A stretch of DNA of 64,000 nucleotides from Bacteroidetes bacterium 41-46 (GTDB lineage Bacteria > Bacteroidota > Bacteroidia > Bacteroidales > UBA932), in NCBI GenBank assembly GCA_001897515.1, contig MKTA01000033.1, positions 107,973-171,972 of the forward strand, in the 5' to 3' direction. Under the pieces are notes generated by a model. The model did not search any database. It worked only from the letters and a program-made list of their open reading frames with translations, and was not told where the DNA came from. Positions within the stretch are counted from its first letter, which is position 1, and each line of letters begins with the position of its first letter. Both the position numbers and the translations under genes were made by a program. This document shows positions 43,170 to 51,279 of this stretch, piece after piece.

Positions 43170-43445
43170 ATGAAATCATTTTACAGAAGTTCCAAAGTCG
43201 GTAAGCCATACGGCAATATCAGCGTGTTCAACAGGGGAACGCAATTAGAGTACAAAAAAGGAAAGTACATTTTTAGAGAAGGCGTTGTTACATTTTACGC
43301 TGAAAATAGGTATGCAGTCTTTGAATTCGTTTATGGTGGCATAATTCATTCCCTAACACTGTCTGAATTCAAAAAGCCTTTTACAGATAGGCAGCTTATA
43401 ATAAGGGCCGGAAAATTCGGGCGTACTATATCAATGCGCAGATAA
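43170..43445 (+). CDS. Unknown small basic protein
   Basis: The 91-residue product is strand-rich with aromatic residues (YGNISVFNRGTQLEYKKGK). The last 20 bases overlap the end of the convergent membrane-protein gene. No family recognised. Confidence 0.5.
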   Translation: MKSFYRSSKVGKPYGNISVFNRGTQLEYKKGKYIFREGVVTFYAENRYAVFEFVYGGIIHSLTLSEFKKPFTDRQLIIRAGKFGRTISMRR

Positions 43446-43860
43446 CTGTGTGAGCCGTAAAGCCAATTGAAGAAAGGACCAGGGCAATTGCCCCTATATA
43501 TTCAAAAATAGTTACCGTTTTTGACTTTTTTCCATAAACAGATCCAACAGGCTCTCCCTCACGAACAGCATTTTTGAAAGCATCAACGAACTTTACCTTA
43601 GCCTCTTCGGCAAGCCAAATCTATCCCTTATAAACAATGGCCATGGAGAGCATTCCAACCGCTAACAAAATTGTGGAAGAGGCAAATATATAGCTCAATA
43701 AAGTGCCGCCGGTGCTGCCCGAATGTAAAGAAATGACAATGGCAAACACGGTTACAGAAACGAGAAGGATATGCTGGTAAAAGGTGCACTTCTTTTCTAA
43801 AGCGGCATTTGTAAGCTCGGCACCCTGTTTAATCATCTCTTTGTAGTAGGAATAGTCCAT
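43426..43860 (-). pseudogene. Membrane protein gene interrupted by in-frame amber codon
   Basis: The frame from ATG 43860 encodes 79 residues with two transmembrane helices (HILLVSVTVFAIVISLHS and SYIFASSTILLAVGMLSMAI), then TAG at 43621-43623. The same frame continues cleanly for 64 codons (IWLAEEAKVKFVDAF, then a third transmembrane helix IFEYIGAIALVLSSIGF) to TAG at 43426. The continuation has no good start of its own, so the parent was probably a 144-residue, three-span protein. It faces against all neighbours, which marks it as separately expressed cargo. A one-base change from CAG, AAG or TGG would explain the stop; readthrough is the alternative. Confidence 0.7.
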
Positions 43861-43953
43861 AAAGCATCTTATTAAATATTCGATAAAGGTATAACAATTA
43901 ATCTTATAAGCGATTAGCACAACTATGAAACTTGAAATAATCCGGAGGGGAGA

Positions 43954-44337
43954 ATGGAGCAGATTTTAATTGAAGTAATTAATCGCTTCAGGGGGAGAAT
44001 TCCACCTGATGTGTTGGAAGAGCTGGAAGCCGCTATCGGTAGCCTGCTCGACCAGAGAGAGAACTCTTCTACGCCGAAAGGTGTACTTGAAAAGGTAGCG
44101 CTGGCAACGGGCCAGGCAATTTGTGATATAGCCGGCAATAATCGAAGGCAGTCATTAGTAGCGGCCAGAGCACTTTACTCTGTAGCATGCAGAAAGTTGG
44201 GGATTGCAGACGAAACCGCCGCCAAAGAAATCAACAGGGACAGGACAATGTGCGTACACTATTGCCTGCACCACAAACGAACAACAAACTTCAAAAAGTA
44301 TTTAGAAAACTATGAAAAAATCTACGGAAAAATCTAA
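43954..44337 (+). CDS. DnaA domain IV-like DNA-binding protein
   Basis: The 127-residue product's second half (about 50-120) follows the helix-turn-helix of the DnaA C-terminal domain: ALATGQAICDIAGNNRRQSL, then VAARALYSVACRKLG, and INRDRTMCVHYCLHHKR, where the last part mirrors the DnaA signature around DHSTV-H. No ATPase domain is present. A GGAGGGGAGAA site precedes the ATG. It may bind DnaA-box-like sites to control late transcription or replication. Confidence 0.75.
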   Translation: MEQILIEVINRFRGRIPPDVLEELEAAIGSLLDQRENSSTPKGVLEKVALATGQAICDIAGNNRRQSLVAARALYSVACRKLGIADETAAKEINRDRTMCVHYCLHHKRTTNFKKYLENYEKIYGKI

Positions 44338-44758
44338 GAGCAAGGCTCAGCCCATTGAGGCGCAGCAGCCCGAACCTGCCAAATCGGCTAAAGAGCGTTT
44401 TAAAACCTTCCAGGACATTTTTGCCGATCCGATATTCGATGTGAAGGTTAAGGAGATCCTCAGGCAAACAATCGAAAGGCGCCAGGCCGCTCTTGCAAGC
44501 GCCGCGAAATTTGTCAAAGAGCCGAAGCTTAAGAGGGGGCCATACGATGCTCTCGAGGAAAAGGGCCTTCTCTCATCAGACGCGCTCTCACTTCTCTATC
44601 TGCAGATGCAGTCCGGCCAGGTGAGCATACCGGCTGTAGTGAGAGAATACGTTAACTCAATAATCATTGATGCATCAAAACAAACAATAAAACATTATGT
44701 CGATCAGGAACAAAGCGAATGTAAAGGCGGTGAGAAAAGTTCCCAGCCGCAAGCCTAA
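44312..44758 (+). CDS. Unknown helical protein before nuclease
   Basis: The 148-residue product has a disordered Lys/Gln/Pro-rich N-terminus (1-30) and a helical core (FQDIFADPIFDVKVKEILRQ). It overlaps both neighbours, by 26 and 62 bases. No family recognised. Confidence 0.5.
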   Translation: MKKSTEKSKSKAQPIEAQQPEPAKSAKERFKTFQDIFADPIFDVKVKEILRQTIERRQAALASAAKFVKEPKLKRGPYDALEEKGLLSSDALSLLYLQMQSGQVSIPAVVREYVNSIIIDASKQTIKHYVDQEQSECKGGEKSSQPQA

Positions 44759-45116
44759 AGACGACGGAAAAGCCAGGCTTTTCATTGGGGTGTGTAAGTC
44801 TACCCTAAAGGTTGAGGCAATTAGTGAATACCTTTTTCACCCTTCAAGGAAATGGCGCTTTGACTACGCCATCCCGGAACATAAAATTGCTGTGGAGGTG
44901 GAAGGCGCCACCTTCAAAAAAAGTAAGTTCACGGACAAGAAAACCGGTGAGGAAATAACCGTCATGGGCGGAAGGCACAACATCGGAGAGGGCTACCTGA
45001 ACGACATGGAAAAGTACAACGAGGCAGCAATTTTAGGGTGGAGAGTATTTCGAGTTATCCCGAAAGATCTAATTACCACAAAAACAATCAATATGCTTTC
45101 TCGGGCAATGGGATAG
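44697..45116 (+). CDS. Resolvase-like PD-(D/E)XK endonuclease
   Basis: The 139-residue product has a nuclease core in KWRFDYAIPEHKIAVEVEG (catalytic Asp and Glu-x-Glu) followed by GRHNIGEGYLNDMEKYNEAA and GWRVFRVIP. This is the pattern of small phage endonucleases related to Holliday-junction resolvases and very-short-patch enzymes. In phages they trim DNA branches before packaging, which suits the place just ahead of the late promoter and terminase. Confidence 0.75.
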   Translation: MSIRNKANVKAVRKVPSRKPKDDGKARLFIGVCKSTLKVEAISEYLFHPSRKWRFDYAIPEHKIAVEVEGATFKKSKFTDKKTGEEITVMGGRHNIGEGYLNDMEKYNEAAILGWRVFRVIPKDLITTKTINMLSRAMG

Positions 45117-45119
45117 GGT

Positions 45120-45175
45120 GTGAATAACTTTTATTAAAAGTGATTATAATGTAATCGTTAATAAATTTATATTTG
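45120..45175 (+). promoter_or_regulatory. Late promoter with conserved palindrome (copy 1)
   Basis: GTGAATAACT at 45120-45129, the imperfect palindrome GATTAT-AAT-GTAATC at 45142-45156, and a TATATTTG box at 45168-45175. The ParB-like ATG is at 45190. The same composite recurs at 51181-51245 before the scaffold gene. Confidence 0.65.
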
Positions 45176-45189
45176 TGAAAAGCAACATC

Positions 45190-45798
45190 ATGGGAGCGAA
45201 TGAAGTGATAAACCTAAGCGGAATAATGCTTAACGAAAGCAATCCGAGAACGATTTCCGAGGTTAAACTCGACAATCTGGTTGACTCAATTCTCACTTTT
45301 CCACAGATGCTAAGACTAAGGCCCGTTATCGTAGGCGACTCTTCAGAGATCCTGGGGGGGAACATGAGATACCGGGCTTTACTTATTGTATCGGGAATGA
45401 CTTCTCAGGCAATAAGGCAGAAGCTTGGTGAGCTGGTGGAAGATGAGGGAAAGAAAAAGGCTCTCGGGGAGTATTGGGCGAAGTGGCTCAAGAAGCCGGT
45501 GGTAGAAATACTGCGGGCCGAAAATCTAACCGAAGAGCAAAAGCAAGAATTCATTATAAAGGATAACCTCGCCTATGGCGAATGGGATAAGGAGCAGCTG
45601 GCCAGCTGGGATAAGGCTCAATTGGAAGATTGGGGGTTGAATTTATCGTGGGCCGAGGAAAGTAGCGGCGATAGCGGAGGCGGAGAGGGAGCGCAAGTGA
45701 TATCGACGAAGCTAACCGTAGAGTGCGAGAATGTGGAGAAGCTGGCCAGTTTATTTGAAGAACTCCAGAAAAGAGGCTTCAAGTGCGAACTTTCTTAA
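45190..45798 (+). CDS. ParB/Srx-like domain protein
   Basis: The product has about 202 residues with a ParB-like nuclease fold: PVIVGDSSEILGGNMRYRAL, then EEQKQEFIIKDNLAYGEWD and QLEDWGLNLSW. This last motif usually joins the ParB domain to an adenine methyltransferase domain. Here the methyltransferase is absent and a Gly/Ser linker and a short strand-rich end follow. The ATG at 45190 was preferred because GTG 45175 lies on the promoter box. It is the first late gene, directly ahead of the terminase set. Confidence 0.75.
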   Translation: MGANEVINLSGIMLNESNPRTISEVKLDNLVDSILTFPQMLRLRPVIVGDSSEILGGNMRYRALLIVSGMTSQAIRQKLGELVEDEGKKKALGEYWAKWLKKPVVEILRAENLTEEQKQEFIIKDNLAYGEWDKEQLASWDKAQLEDWGLNLSWAEESSGDSGGGEGAQVISTKLTVECENVEKLASLFEELQKRGFKCELS

Positions 45799-45811
45799 CA
45801 GGTAAAAAGAT

Positions 45812-45952
45812 ATGTGGGACAGAGGGTATGCAGAGGAGCCAGTGATAGACAAAAAGCTGAAGGACCAGCTTAAAAAGCACAAGGAGTCTTGTGCCAGAGG
45901 TCGGAGAAAAAGAAAAAAAGGGAGGAAGAGTCATGAAAGGAATCGCAATTGA
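45812..45952 (+). CDS. Very small basic protein
   Basis: A 46-codon frame encodes a strongly basic peptide (ending RGRRKRKKGRKSHERNRN). It starts 13 bases after the ParB-like gene and overlaps the next small gene. It may bind nucleic acid. It was found by direct reading and is supported by tight packing only. Confidence 0.45.
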   Translation: MWDRGYAEEPVIDKKLKDQLKKHKESCARGRRKRKKGRKSHERNRN

Positions 45953-46100
45953 AATAGGCCTGTGCTCTCCGGACGAATTCCTTATAGGGGTTTCAAGAGA
46001 CAACGGCATAGACGAAGACCGCAGAGAGTTCAGCGAGCTTTCAATCGGCCTTCTCTTTTTTAAAGTGTCAATTCTGAAGTTTAAGGGCATAAGAGCATAA
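45933..46100 (+). CDS. Small unknown protein before terminase
   Basis: The 55-residue product starts at ATG 45933, preceded by GGGAGGAAGAG. It is strand-rich (IAIEIGLCSPDEFLIGVS) and ends seven bases before the small terminase. Function unknown. Confidence 0.5.
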   Translation: MKGIAIEIGLCSPDEFLIGVSRDNGIDEDRREFSELSIGLLFFKVSILKFKGIRA

Positions 46101-46107
46101 ATACAGC

Positions 46108-46641
46108 ATGAAATACAGCAAAAAGATAGTTAAAAAGATTACCGACCTAATAAGGGCGGACTCATTTACTATTGCCGAGATTTGTGCAAAGGTCAAAATA
46201 TCAGAGCGTTGCTTCTATGAATGGCAGAAAGAAAATGCAGAATTTGCAGACGCTATAAAAAGCGCTAAAGGTGACTTTGACGAGATGCTTCTTGCAGAGG
46301 CAAAAAAATCTCTTGTTAAAAAGGTCAAGGGATACGATGTTGAAGAGGTGAAGACGCTTTATGTTGATAGCGGTAAGTTGGGCGCTGCAGGTACCTCGGT
46401 ACCCAAGATCAAGGAGCAGACAAAAACCACGAAGCATATACAGCCGGATACGGCCTCAATCATTTTTGTATTAACTAATAAGGACCCGGAAGAGTGGAAA
46501 AATCGAATAAATAGCGAGCTCACCGGTAAGGGGGGCAAGGACCTTATCCCGCAGCAGGTTGATATATCCACTCTCAGCGAAGAGGAGAGGAAAGTATTAC
46601 TTAAGGTGGGGGAGAACGCGCTGAATGCCCAAGATAATTGA
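46108..46641 (+). CDS. terS: Terminase small subunit (phage 2)
   Basis: The 177-residue product has an N-terminal phage-type helix-turn-helix (FTIAEICAKVKISERCFYEW, about 19-38). A helical oligomerisation segment and a C-terminal region with IIFVLTNKDPEEWKNR follow, the motif shared by small terminases of the phBC6A51 type. It overlaps the large subunit start by 17 bases. It should recognise the packaging site. Confidence 0.8.
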   Translation: MKYSKKIVKKITDLIRADSFTIAEICAKVKISERCFYEWQKENAEFADAIKSAKGDFDEMLLAEAKKSLVKKVKGYDVEEVKTLYVDSGKLGAAGTSVPKIKEQTKTTKHIQPDTASIIFVLTNKDPEEWKNRINSELTGKGGKDLIPQQVDISTLSEEERKVLLKVGENALNAQDN

Positions 46642-48094
46642 TTATAACGCTTTAGGCCTAAGGGTTGTGGCTGACGAATGCCGTCAGTCATTTTTCTATT
46701 TTGTGAAGACCTTCTGGGATGTTATAATACCTGAAGAGCCCGTTTTTAACTGGCACATTGTGACCTTATGCGAGGAACTTCAGACGCTATCTGTTTATGT
46801 AGTTAAGCGTCAGAAAAAGCCATACGACTTGCTTATAAATATTCCTCCGGGAACAACAAAGACCACCATTGTCACCATAATGTTCCCGGCGTGGCTCTGG
46901 ACTCAAGATCCAACAATTCGGATCATCACAAACTCCTACTCAAGCGACTTATCAATAGAGCACTCCACAAAGTCGAGGGATATCCTCACGTCGGAGAAGT
47001 TCCAGAAGCTATTCCCGGAGGTACAACTCAGAAGGGATAAGTCAGGTAAGGAAAGTTACGAAAACACTGCAACCGGGGCGAGGTACACCACATCAACCGG
47101 AGGAGCGATTACGGGAAAGCACGGTCACATAATCATCAATGACGACCCCATGAACCCGAAGCAGGCGGCGTCTGAGCCGATGAGGAAGCAGGCAAATGAG
47201 CATACGAAAACCTTATCCAGCCGTAAAGTAAATAAGGCAAACGCGCCAATGGTTACGATCATGCAGCGACTTCACGATGATGATACTACAGGCTACCTAC
47301 TGAAAAAGAAGCGTGATAAGATCCGGCACATCTGTTTGCCGGCTGAAGTTTCGGACTCTGTTCGGCCAGCGGCTTTGGCCGAAAAGTACATTAACGGCTA
47401 TTTAGATCCTGTCAGGCTGGGGCGTGAGGTGCTTGATGAGGCGAAGGTGGACCTTGGCAGCAGGCAGTATTCCGGACAGTATGAGCAGAGGCCCGTAACA
47501 GAGGGAGGTAATATTGTCCGCGCAGATTGGTTCAGAACGATATCCCTGTCAAGCTTCAATACTATGAGGGGCAAAACGCCTGCTCACTTCTTCATTGATA
47601 CCGCCTATGACGAGAAGAAAAAAAAGTCGGACAACGACCCTTCAGGCATTATTGGCACGTGCAAGATTGGCAATAACCTATACATTTTCGCGGCCCAAAA
47701 GGTTTACAAGACCTTCCCACAGCTGATAAGATTTCTCCCGGACTTTGTACTGGCTAATAACTATACAGACGAGTCAACCATTCGCATTGAGCCGAAGGCA
47801 AACGGAACGAGCGTGGTACAGCAGCTGGAAGAGAGTACCTCGCTTAATGTAGTTAAAACACCATCACCAACGGACAGCAAGGAGACAAGACTCAACGCAA
47901 ATTCTCCAAAGGTAGAGTGCGGGAGAGTTTACCTGGTGGAGGGAAGCTGGAACGAGGAGTTCCTGACGGAAGTTTGCGGCTTTCCCACCCAGACACATGA
48001 CGAATATGTCGACCTGCTTTGCTACGCCATCGATTATCACCTGAAGGACGAGCCACAGTTCCAGGACGAAGAACTTGAAAATATTTTATACTAA
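46625..48094 (+). CDS. terL: Terminase large subunit (phage 2)
   Basis: The 489-residue product is the packaging ATPase-nuclease. The variant Walker A is INIPPGTTKTT (71-81). Walker B is HIIINDDP (168-175). The C-terminal RNase-H-fold nuclease starts at HFFIDTAYD (about 323) with acidic residues spaced as in the family and a late D (HDEYVDLLCYAID). The length is normal. It is unrelated in detail to the phage 1 terminase, which supports two distinct phages. Confidence 0.9.
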   Translation: MPKIIDYNALGLRVVADECRQSFFYFVKTFWDVIIPEEPVFNWHIVTLCEELQTLSVYVVKRQKKPYDLLINIPPGTTKTTIVTIMFPAWLWTQDPTIRIITNSYSSDLSIEHSTKSRDILTSEKFQKLFPEVQLRRDKSGKESYENTATGARYTTSTGGAITGKHGHIIINDDPMNPKQAASEPMRKQANEHTKTLSSRKVNKANAPMVTIMQRLHDDDTTGYLLKKKRDKIRHICLPAEVSDSVRPAALAEKYINGYLDPVRLGREVLDEAKVDLGSRQYSGQYEQRPVTEGGNIVRADWFRTISLSSFNTMRGKTPAHFFIDTAYDEKKKKSDNDPSGIIGTCKIGNNLYIFAAQKVYKTFPQLIRFLPDFVLANNYTDESTIRIEPKANGTSVVQQLEESTSLNVVKTPSPTDSKETRLNANSPKVECGRVYLVEGSWNEEFLTEVCGFPTQTHDEYVDLLCYAIDYHLKDEPQFQDEELENILY

Positions 48095-48106
48095 AAATTT
48101 ACTGTT

Positions 48107-49495
48107 ATGAATGTAGACGAATTGATTTTGGATAGTAACACCCCGGCTTCGGAGAAGGTGAAGAAGCTTAAGGTAAAAGCGTATGCGGTTCCGGAGTGGG
48201 CTAAGCTCGAGAAGGAGTACGACCCAAACAAGCACCCAATAATGAGTACGGCGCTGTACCCAGATAAGACGCGTAAAGACGGATCGTTAGAGAAGGTAAC
48301 TCGAATAAAGCTTGGCCTACAAAAGCTGGCAACAAAGCGAATGGCAGAAATGATATTCGGGATACCTGTAAAAAGGGTTTATGGCGCTAAATCGGAGGAT
48401 GAGAAAAAGGTTGCAGCAATTATTGAAAAAATACTTGCAAAAAACAGAATTGACTCGGTTAACCTTAAAAGAGCCAAAAAGCTTTACTCCTCTTGCGAAA
48501 TATTGACAATTTGGTATGCTAAGGAGGAGAAAAATTCATCTTATGGCGAAGAAACAAATTTTAAGCTGAGGTGCAAAACGTACTCTCCGAAAGACAAAGA
48601 TAGCATTTATGTATCTGTTGACGAGTTCGAAGATGTCGTGGCGCTTTCGGTTGGGTATACTAGGGTGGAAGAAGAGAAAAATGTTGAGTATCTGGATACA
48701 TATACCGCGCAATACCACACAAGATATCGGAATGACGGTACCGAGTGGGCTGAGGACATTGCCCCAGAGAAAATTATTATCGGAAAAATCCCGGGCATCT
48801 ATACCTACCGGGAGGAGCCGATATGGGAAGACACATCAGATAATACTTACGAAATTGAGTGGTCACTTTCAAGAGCTGGTAACTATCTCCGTAAAAACCA
48901 AAAACCAATATTCGGTATTTTCTCTGATAAGAAAATATCTGTTGGAGACGAAAAGACAGGTGACAACGAGGGAAGATCCGTACTAAGGTTTGGTAAAGAC
49001 GATAAAGCCGAATATATAGGATGGGAGCAGGCTACCGATTCCCTGAAATATTTTAATGATACCCTTTACCGACAGTTTTTCACTCAGATTCAACTTCCGG
49101 ATCTATCTTTTGATAATATGAAAGCCACTCCAATGTCAGGCGAAGCGCGCATACAAATGTTCATCGATGCGCACCTAAAGGTTGAAGATGAAAAGGGCGA
49201 CATCATTGAGTTTTTGGACCGAGAGATTAACGTTGTAAAGGCGTTTATGGTGGTAATGTATCCTAACTATAAAGAAGCGATAGAATCGCTCAGCGTTGAG
49301 CATATTATTACTCCTTACGCCATTGCAAACGGGAAGGAAAAGGTTGAGGAGCTATCTACCGGTGCTGGAGGAAAAGCGATTGTAAGCAGGAGGACAGCCG
49401 TTCAAAATCTTGGACTCGCCGCAGACGTTGAGGAGGAGCTGAAGCAGCTGGAGAGTGACGACGCTATACAAATAGGCGGAGCCTATAACGTTTAA
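48107..49495 (+). CDS. Portal protein (phage 2)
   Basis: The 462-residue product resembles SPP1-type gp6-like portals: an early region with KLGLQKLATKRMAEMIFG, a central strand-rich part with YTAQYHTRY, and a helical crown with SGEARIQMFIDAHLKVE. It follows the large terminase and precedes the MuF-like protein, the standard order. Confidence 0.8.
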   Translation: MNVDELILDSNTPASEKVKKLKVKAYAVPEWAKLEKEYDPNKHPIMSTALYPDKTRKDGSLEKVTRIKLGLQKLATKRMAEMIFGIPVKRVYGAKSEDEKKVAAIIEKILAKNRIDSVNLKRAKKLYSSCEILTIWYAKEEKNSSYGEETNFKLRCKTYSPKDKDSIYVSVDEFEDVVALSVGYTRVEEEKNVEYLDTYTAQYHTRYRNDGTEWAEDIAPEKIIIGKIPGIYTYREEPIWEDTSDNTYEIEWSLSRAGNYLRKNQKPIFGIFSDKKISVGDEKTGDNEGRSVLRFGKDDKAEYIGWEQATDSLKYFNDTLYRQFFTQIQLPDLSFDNMKATPMSGEARIQMFIDAHLKVEDEKGDIIEFLDREINVVKAFMVVMYPNYKEAIESLSVEHIITPYAIANGKEKVEELSTGAGGKAIVSRRTAVQNLGLAADVEEELKQLESDDAIQIGGAYNV

Positions 49496-49503
49496 TTATC
49501 GCC

Positions 49504-50538
49504 ATGGCAAAAAGAATTAAACTTAGCGTTGATTGGGATAGCCTCCACCGGCAGAACATTGATAGGTATTCGTCACTAATAGACAATATTTACAACGATC
49601 TGGCCCGGGAGGCCGCCCTAATTGGCTCAATGGCCAGAAACAAGTCTCGCCCCTTCAAGTTCTCGGCATATCCTGAGCTCCGCCGGAGAGCGGACGCAAT
49701 GATTACCGAAGTGTTCAGAAATATTGAAGTAATTGTATCAGACGCCTCAAGGAAGGAGTGGCTGCTTGCGGCCAGCAAGAATGATGAGATTGTGAGGCAG
49801 ATATTTGCAAACGAAAGCCTTTCAAGCATACGGATGGGGCATTACTACGACCGCAACCTAGACGCCTTTAATTCGTTTCAAAAGCGCAAAATTGGCGGCA
49901 TTGGAATTTCTGACCGGATATGGAGCCTCAAGGGCCAGGCGATACAAGAGATAGAGATGGGAATTGATATCGGCCTGACTGAGGGTCGGTCTGCAGAGCA
50001 AATGGGTAGAGACCTGAGAAAGTATCTTAAAGATCCGGAGCAGCTATTCAGGCGGGTTAAGGACGAGAGGGGAGCCCTGCAGCTATCAAAGAACGCCAAG
50101 GCCTACCACCCGGGGCAGGGGGTATATCGCTCCAGCAGAATGAATGCCTTAAGGCTTACCAGGACAGAAACGAATATGGCCTACAGAGAGTCAGATCACG
50201 AGAGGTGGCAGCAGCTTGATTTTATCCTGGGCTACGAGGTGAAGCGCTCAAATAATCCGTATCCTTGCCCCATTTGCGATGCGCTAAAGGGCAAATATCC
50301 TAAGACCTTTAAGTTCCTGGGCTGGCATCCTAACTGCAGATGCTTTGCGGTTCCCATACTTGCCAAGCCCGAGGAGTTTCTTGAGCAAATGCTTCTTGAC
50401 GAAACCACTGGCCACAAGTTTGCCGGGGAAGTATCTGAACTTCCAAAGAATTTTACAAAATGGCTAAAGGAAAACGACAGGGGCATGGTTCCCCACTTCC
50501 TAAAGATTAATGCGGGCGCTATTAAAAACCTTGGCTAA
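49504..50538 (+). CDS. MuF-like minor head protein
   Basis: The 344-residue product carries the Mu gpF/SPP1 gp7 features: a helical N-terminus, GRSAEQMGRDLRKYL, RLTRTETNMAYRESD, and the C-terminal CPICDALKG ... GWHPNCRC metal-binding motif (Cys and His). It is a minor capsid protein associated with the portal and may be ejected with DNA. Confidence 0.85.
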   Translation: MAKRIKLSVDWDSLHRQNIDRYSSLIDNIYNDLAREAALIGSMARNKSRPFKFSAYPELRRRADAMITEVFRNIEVIVSDASRKEWLLAASKNDEIVRQIFANESLSSIRMGHYYDRNLDAFNSFQKRKIGGIGISDRIWSLKGQAIQEIEMGIDIGLTEGRSAEQMGRDLRKYLKDPEQLFRRVKDERGALQLSKNAKAYHPGQGVYRSSRMNALRLTRTETNMAYRESDHERWQQLDFILGYEVKRSNNPYPCPICDALKGKYPKTFKFLGWHPNCRCFAVPILAKPEEFLEQMLLDETTGHKFAGEVSELPKNFTKWLKENDRGMVPHFLKINAGAIKNLG

Positions 50539-50542
50539 CTGT

Positions 50543-51103
50543 TTAGCACCACTTCGTGATAACGAAAATGGCTATTTGAACGACTACAGTTGCGATAAGT
50601 GTCCACCTTGCCCAAATTAGCTGCCTCTTTGAACTTTTGGCCTGTTCGTACAGGTAGACATCCTCCTCTGTTTTATAGCCCAAATTTTTCATAACCGCAA
50701 GAGTTTGGCTAGTGTATATTTGCTGGTGCCAATACCTACAAATTAGCTCTGAAGTGGCCGCGCTCGGGAGGCGAACTGTTAACCTATCTGGCTCTCTTTC
50801 GCCACTGAATGTCACGCTATTTGCCACCATATCGTAAAGCCGTATTAAATGCAGGCTCTCAAGGTATTCTACAAGTGTTATTACCTCAATAATATTATTT
50901 ACGGCCGGAAGAAGGTCCTGCATTCCAGCGTCGTTTGCTGTAAGACCGACCTCGTTTCTATCGGGATTTGCTATTATTCCCAAATCGCTCGTGTTAACTA
51001 AGTTGCTTATAAGTGTCCCGAAACTTTGTATATGCATCAACTCGGGATTTGAGCTAGCTAATATATCAATTGCTCGCTTTTCTAAATTACTGAAAGATCT
51101 CAT
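50543..51103 (-). CDS. Unknown membrane-anchored cargo protein
   Basis: The 186-residue product is soluble for about 155 residues and ends with one transmembrane helix (WTLIATVVVQIAIFVIT, about 167-183). It lies on the minus strand between the MuF-like gene and the scaffold gene, all on the plus strand. Its own expression unit in the head module is typical of a moron. A role in superinfection exclusion or host change is possible, but no domain was recognised and no promoter was found. Confidence 0.7.
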   Translation of the reverse strand: MRSFSNLEKRAIDILASSNPELMHIQSFGTLISNLVNTSDLGIIANPDRNEVGLTANDAGMQDLLPAVNNIIEVITLVEYLESLHLIRLYDMVANSVTFSGEREPDRLTVRLPSAATSELICRYWHQQIYTSQTLAVMKNLGYKTEEDVYLYEQAKSSKRQLIWARWTLIATVVVQIAIFVITKWC

Positions 51104-51180
51104 TTTTTTATTTCAATTATACGCCTTTAATCGGAGGAAGTAAACAGTTAGCCCCATTTTTTTTTCAACAATTTTCAAAA

Positions 51181-51245
51181 GTGAATAACTGTGAATAAAT
51201 AATGATTACAATGTAATCAGTTAAGGGCGCAGAAAGGTATATTTG
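51181..51245 (+). promoter_or_regulatory. Late promoter with conserved palindrome (copy 2)
   Basis: GTGAATAACT at 51181-51190, a perfect palindrome GATTAC-AAT-GTAATC at 51204-51218, and TATATTTG at 51238-51245, 35 bases before the scaffold ATG. Relative to copy 1, the first two blocks keep their spacing (22-23 bases) and the last is 8 bases further away. Confidence 0.65.
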
Positions 51246-51279
51246 TTTCGTTAAAAATCTGACAATTAATATTCAGAAC

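Noticed and set aside
43426..43860. Genome-wide reading of TAG as an amino acid, as in some crAss-like phages
   Set aside because: Many genes here end at TAG in tightly packed positions (for example 5382-5384 and 31339-31341), so TAG acts as a normal stop; only one gene shows an internal TAG.
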